Positions 61,462 to 64,000 of a stretch of 64,000 bases of DNA are shown here, one piece after another; position 1 is the first letter of the stretch, and each line of letters starts with the position of its first letter. The notes beneath the pieces were generated by a model, which searched no databases, was not told the DNA's origin, and worked only from the letters and a program-made list of their open reading frames with translations. Where the stretch lies: contig NZ_ADVG01000001.1 in assembly GCF_000178855.1 (NCBI RefSeq), forward strand, positions 3,447,481-3,511,480. The letters are read 5' to 3'. The stretch comes from Ktedonobacter racemifer DSM 44963 (GTDB lineage: Bacteria > Chloroflexota > Ktedonobacteria > Ktedonobacterales > Ktedonobacteraceae). Both the position numbers and the translations under genes were made by a program.

Positions 61462-63009
61462 CTAATCGCGTAAGAGCTGTTCGCGGATGGTGGAGACATC
61501 CTGGCGTAGGGTGGGATTCTGTTTGAGGTTGCGCTCAATCTTTTCGCAGGCGTGGAGCACCGTGCTATGGTCACGTTTACCAAAGAGTTGGCCAATTTCA
61601 AACAGTGAGATCTGAGTCTCCTGGCGAATTAAATACATCGCGACCTGGCGCGGAGCCACGATATGCTTATCGCGCTGTTTACTACACATCGCTTCAAAGG
61701 AGACACGGTAGTAATCAGCGACGGCCTGCGCGATCTGACGCCCATCCAAGTGTGTTTCACGATGATCCGCCCCCAACGAGGACATGGCGGCACGTGCCAC
61801 GTCTAGCGTTAAATCTACGCGATGCAACTGCTGATAGGCCATCAAGCGGTTGAGGCAGCCCTCTAGCTCACGAATGTTTGTCTGCACGCGACCTGCAATA
61901 TACGAGATGATCTCGTCAGGGACCCTGTAGTGCAATGCATCCGCCTTGACGCGCAGAATCGCCATACGTGTCTCTAGATCTGGTGGCTGGATATCCGCCA
62001 CCAGGCCCCACTCAAAGCGCGAACGCAGACGCTCTTCCAGGCTGGCAATGGCCTTGGGCGGACGATCACTACAGATCACAATCTGCTTGCTCATCTCGTG
62101 CAGACTGTTAAAGGTATGAAAGAACTCCTCCTCGGTCGACTCCTTGCCAGCGATAAACTGGATATCGTCAACGAGCAGGATATCAACCGAGCGATACTTG
62201 GCACGAAACTCCTCGGTCGTACGGTAACGAATGGCGTTAATGATCTCATTAGTAAACTGCTCGGAGGAGACATAGAGGACCGCCAGCCCTGTCTGCACCC
62301 CCTGCTGACCAATAGCATGCAGCAGGTGAGTCTTTCCCAGTCCGACACCTCCATAGAGGAAGAGCGGGTTATACGACTCACCGGGAGCCTCGGCAACCGC
62401 CAGTGAGGCGGCATGAGCCAGCCGATTACTGTTACCGACAATAAAGGTATCGAAGCTATACCGAGGATTGAGGCGATTATTTGTCAATATGCCTGACCGC
62501 TGCTCATTCTCCCATTGCTCCTGTTGAGAAGCCACACCTGCCTGGAATGACTGATAAGATGCTGCGTTTTGCTCGTACGACGGCGCTTCAGGTGTGCGCG
62601 CTGCTTTATGGGGAATACTGCGGTTAATACTGCGATCGTAGAAGTTATATCCATTCTGCGCCGCCGATGTCGATGCGGCCAGGTGTGGCGTCGCGACCTC
62701 TTCCTGAACTGGCAAGGGCTCCTCGCCTGGCTCATGAGTCACTTCAAGCACAATGGTCCGCCCCGTTACCTCTTGTAAGGCCTCTTCCATTACTTCTAGC
62801 CAGTGCGAGGTCAGGACATCACGAGCAAGGTCATTATGCACTTGCAGCGAGAAATAAAGCGATTCCTTCTCCTCATGCGCGCCACCTTCAGTAGTCTGAG
62901 AGGCAAGTAGATGAGCCTCTTGCAACCACTGACGCGTCACAGGGTCTAGCGACTCGTGTTGCAGCAGCCGCTCAAGCGTCGAGCGCCAAATCGTAGCAGT
63001 GTTCACCAT
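61462..63009 (-). CDS. dnaA: Chromosomal replication initiator protein DnaA
   Basis: 515 aa. Domain I at 1-95, a variable linker domain II to about 165, then the AAA+ domain: YSFDTFIVGNSNRLAHAASL, LYGGVGLGKTHLLHAIG (Walker A), DILLVDDIQFIAGKESTEEE (Walker B) and FEWGLVADIQPPDLETRMAI. Domain IV has the DnaA-box reading motif KRDHSTVLHACEKIE. It opens oriC and loads the helicase. GGAG precedes the ATG. The neighbours are not the usual dnaN/recF, and no cluster of TTATCCACA boxes was seen, so the origin is probably elsewhere. Confidence 0.97.
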   Translation of the reverse strand: MVNTATIWRSTLERLLQHESLDPVTRQWLQEAHLLASQTTEGGAHEEKESLYFSLQVHNDLARDVLTSHWLEVMEEALQEVTGRTIVLEVTHEPGEEPLPVQEEVATPHLAASTSAAQNGYNFYDRSINRSIPHKAARTPEAPSYEQNAASYQSFQAGVASQQEQWENEQRSGILTNNRLNPRYSFDTFIVGNSNRLAHAASLAVAEAPGESYNPLFLYGGVGLGKTHLLHAIGQQGVQTGLAVLYVSSEQFTNEIINAIRYRTTEEFRAKYRSVDILLVDDIQFIAGKESTEEEFFHTFNSLHEMSKQIVICSDRPPKAIASLEERLRSRFEWGLVADIQPPDLETRMAILRVKADALHYRVPDEIISYIAGRVQTNIRELEGCLNRLMAYQQLHRVDLTLDVARAAMSSLGADHRETHLDGRQIAQAVADYYRVSFEAMCSKQRDKHIVAPRQVAMYLIRQETQISLFEIGQLFGKRDHSTVLHACEKIERNLKQNPTLRQDVSTIREQLLRD

Positions 63010-63052
63010 GTACTCCAGTAGGGCATAGCAGCTCTCGTACTAGTTGCTTAAA

Positions 63053-63442
63053 CTAGTCCTCGGCTAAAGCAACGCATTCAATCTCGACCAGGGATTTGCG
63101 TGGTAAGTCAGCAACAGCAATCGCTGAACGAGCAGGGAGAATGTCACCGGTGAAGTAAGTCGCGTAAACGGCATTCATGGCTTGAAAGTGATCCATGGTT
63201 GTCAGGAAAACGGTTGTCTTGACGACCTTCTGGAGGGAGGAACCCGCAGCCTCTAGCACTGCGCGCAGATTCTGTAACACCTGGTGCGTCTGAGCGGTTA
63301 CATCTGCACCGACAATCTCACCACTGGTTGGGTCCAGGGGAATCTGTCCGGAGGTGTAGATAAACTGTCCATAACGAATGGCCTGGCTATAAGGGCCAAT
63401 AGCGGCCGGGGCATTAGCAGTCTGAATCTTCTCACGTTCCAT
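63053..63442 (-). CDS. ridA: RidA family enamine/imine deaminase
   Basis: 129 aa, normal length. NAPAAIGPYSQAIRYGQFIY, TSGQIPLDPTSGEIVG, VKTTVFLTTMDHFQAMNAVY and ARSAIAVADLPRKSLVEIEC cover the family signature including the catalytic Arg. It hydrolyses 2-aminoacrylate and related reactive enamines in the cytosol. GGAGAAC precedes the ATG. It lies 43 bp upstream of dnaA on the same strand, so the two may share a transcript. Confidence 0.96.
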   Translation of the reverse strand: MEREKIQTANAPAAIGPYSQAIRYGQFIYTSGQIPLDPTSGEIVGADVTAQTHQVLQNLRAVLEAAGSSLQKVVKTTVFLTTMDHFQAMNAVYATYFTGDILPARSAIAVADLPRKSLVEIECVALAED

Positions 63443-63480
63443 AAATGTTGTTCTCCACTCCTGATATTTTTATTAATTGT

Positions 63481-63585
63481 ATGTGCGACCCTTTGCTTAA
63501 CTTCTCACGCCTGCGGCGCTCGCCTGGGAAAGGTGTGTTGTAGGCACCATGGAGGCTGAAAGCCTCCATGGTGCCTACAACACAC
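63481..63585. repeat. Dispersed module plus perfect 25-bp palindrome
   Basis: Module 63481-63529 (ATGTGCGACC ... CACGCCTGCGGCGCTCGCCT) and arms 63533-63557 and 63561-63585, loop GAA. Beyond it 63586-63740 is GC-rich with partial repeats of GTGGGCTCATCTG, and a 9-bp stem (63772-63780, 63807-63815) follows; no gene is seen in 63443-63843. Confidence 0.8.
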
Positions 63586-63843
63586 TCCCATGGGCTCGTC
63601 TGCCAGGACAATGTTTTTTGCCGCGTTACAGTGGGCACTACACACTCTCCTGTGGGCTCATCTGAGGCGCTACAGTAGCGCGTAAGCCAGGGCCGCAGCC
63701 CCAGTAACCGCGTACGCCAGTAGCGAGCTCTGGCGGTGTGCTATTTAGGTAAGTCACACAGACGAAAATGTGCAGGAGACATCCTCTATCCTAAAAGATG
63801 AGAAAAGTCTCCTGCCTCTCCTTATGCAAACCGACGCTAACTC

Positions 63844-64000
63844 CTAGTAAGGTCCACGCCCTGAGGGTGGTACCCGCCCCTGACCATCGATGCCCGGATT
63901 ATATTGGGGGGGATACATCTGCGCAGCAGGCGTGGTTGCGGGCCTCGCTTTGCTGATCTCACGCGTGCACTGGCGCAAGGTTTGCTGCATCTCGGCCGCG
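63844..64000 (-). CDS. C-terminal end of an unidentified protein
   Basis: 52 codons before the TAG at 63844; the rest lies beyond the window. Reads AAEMQQTLRQCTREISKARP, then a Pro/Gln/Tyr/Gly-rich tail (MYPPQYNPGIDGQGRVPPSG) ending GRGPY. The helix followed by a disordered tail gives no family. Confidence 0.55.
   Translation of the reverse strand, partial: AAEMQQTLRQCTREISKARPATTPAAQMYPPQYNPGIDGQGRVPPSGRGPY

Noticed and set aside
61459..63480. oriC near dnaA
   Set aside because: No cluster of TTATCCACA-like boxes or AT-rich unwinding region was seen in the gaps around dnaA and ridA.

Overview
The window looks like chromosomal DNA of a Ktedonobacteria-type Chloroflexota bacterium. This is inferred from gene content: a DnaA, AlaRS and glmS set carrying non-proteobacterial features, an FtsA-like ATPase beside a membrane-anchored baseplate-J-like protein, Hanks kinase and NarL regulator genes, many insertion sequences, and intergenic spaces filled with long near-perfect palindromes. 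No tRNA, rRNA or CRISPR array was recognised.

Layout. 1-32.3 kb is mostly core or ordinary genome: uppP (cut by the window edge), ruvX-mltG, two glycosyltransferases, a badly frameshifted S53 peptidase, baseplate-J-like and FtsA-like genes, alaS, a P-loop kinase, YggT, a HAD hydrolase, a metallophosphoesterase, an SDR, a histidine kinase, rsmD, a methyltransferase, a YflT-like protein, a NarL regulator, a serine/threonine kinase and a two-gene ABC exporter.

32.3-45.1 kb is an insertion-sequence graveyard. An IS607 element (TnpA serine recombinase plus TnpB) has split a conserved hypothetical gene. Beyond an intact PEP-mutase/isocitrate-lyase family gene lies a three-level nest: a TnpB gene interrupted by a group II intron, whose maturase gene is itself interrupted by an IS701-family element with clear 17-bp terminal repeats and a CTAG target duplication. 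A TauE/SafE permease and a decayed integrase-core transposase follow. glmS at 45.1-47.0 kb is preceded by a recognisable glmS ribozyme.

47.63-58.62 kb is a candidate 11-kb integrative element. It is bounded by a 16-nt imperfect direct repeat, with matching paired TGACAGCC motifs just inside each end (possible att core and arm sites). It holds a tyrosine integrase, an excisionase-like HTH protein, a primase-polymerase flanked by twelve copies of the octamer AAACCTGC (probable iterons), an SF3/AAA-like ATPase, a sigma factor fused to three HTH domains, several unknown proteins (two membrane) and an HTH-GNAT-like cargo gene. No capsid or conjugation gene is visible, so it resembles a replicating satellite or integrative plasmid.

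58.6-64 kb returns to chromosome: a structured 5' region and PadR regulator, a membrane protein, a NagD-like phosphatase, dnaA and ridA, ending in a gene cut by the window edge. The strongest unexplained items are the sigma-HTH fusion with the iteron array, the multi-branched element before padR, and a dispersed module made of a conserved GC-rich flank plus a variable perfect palindrome.
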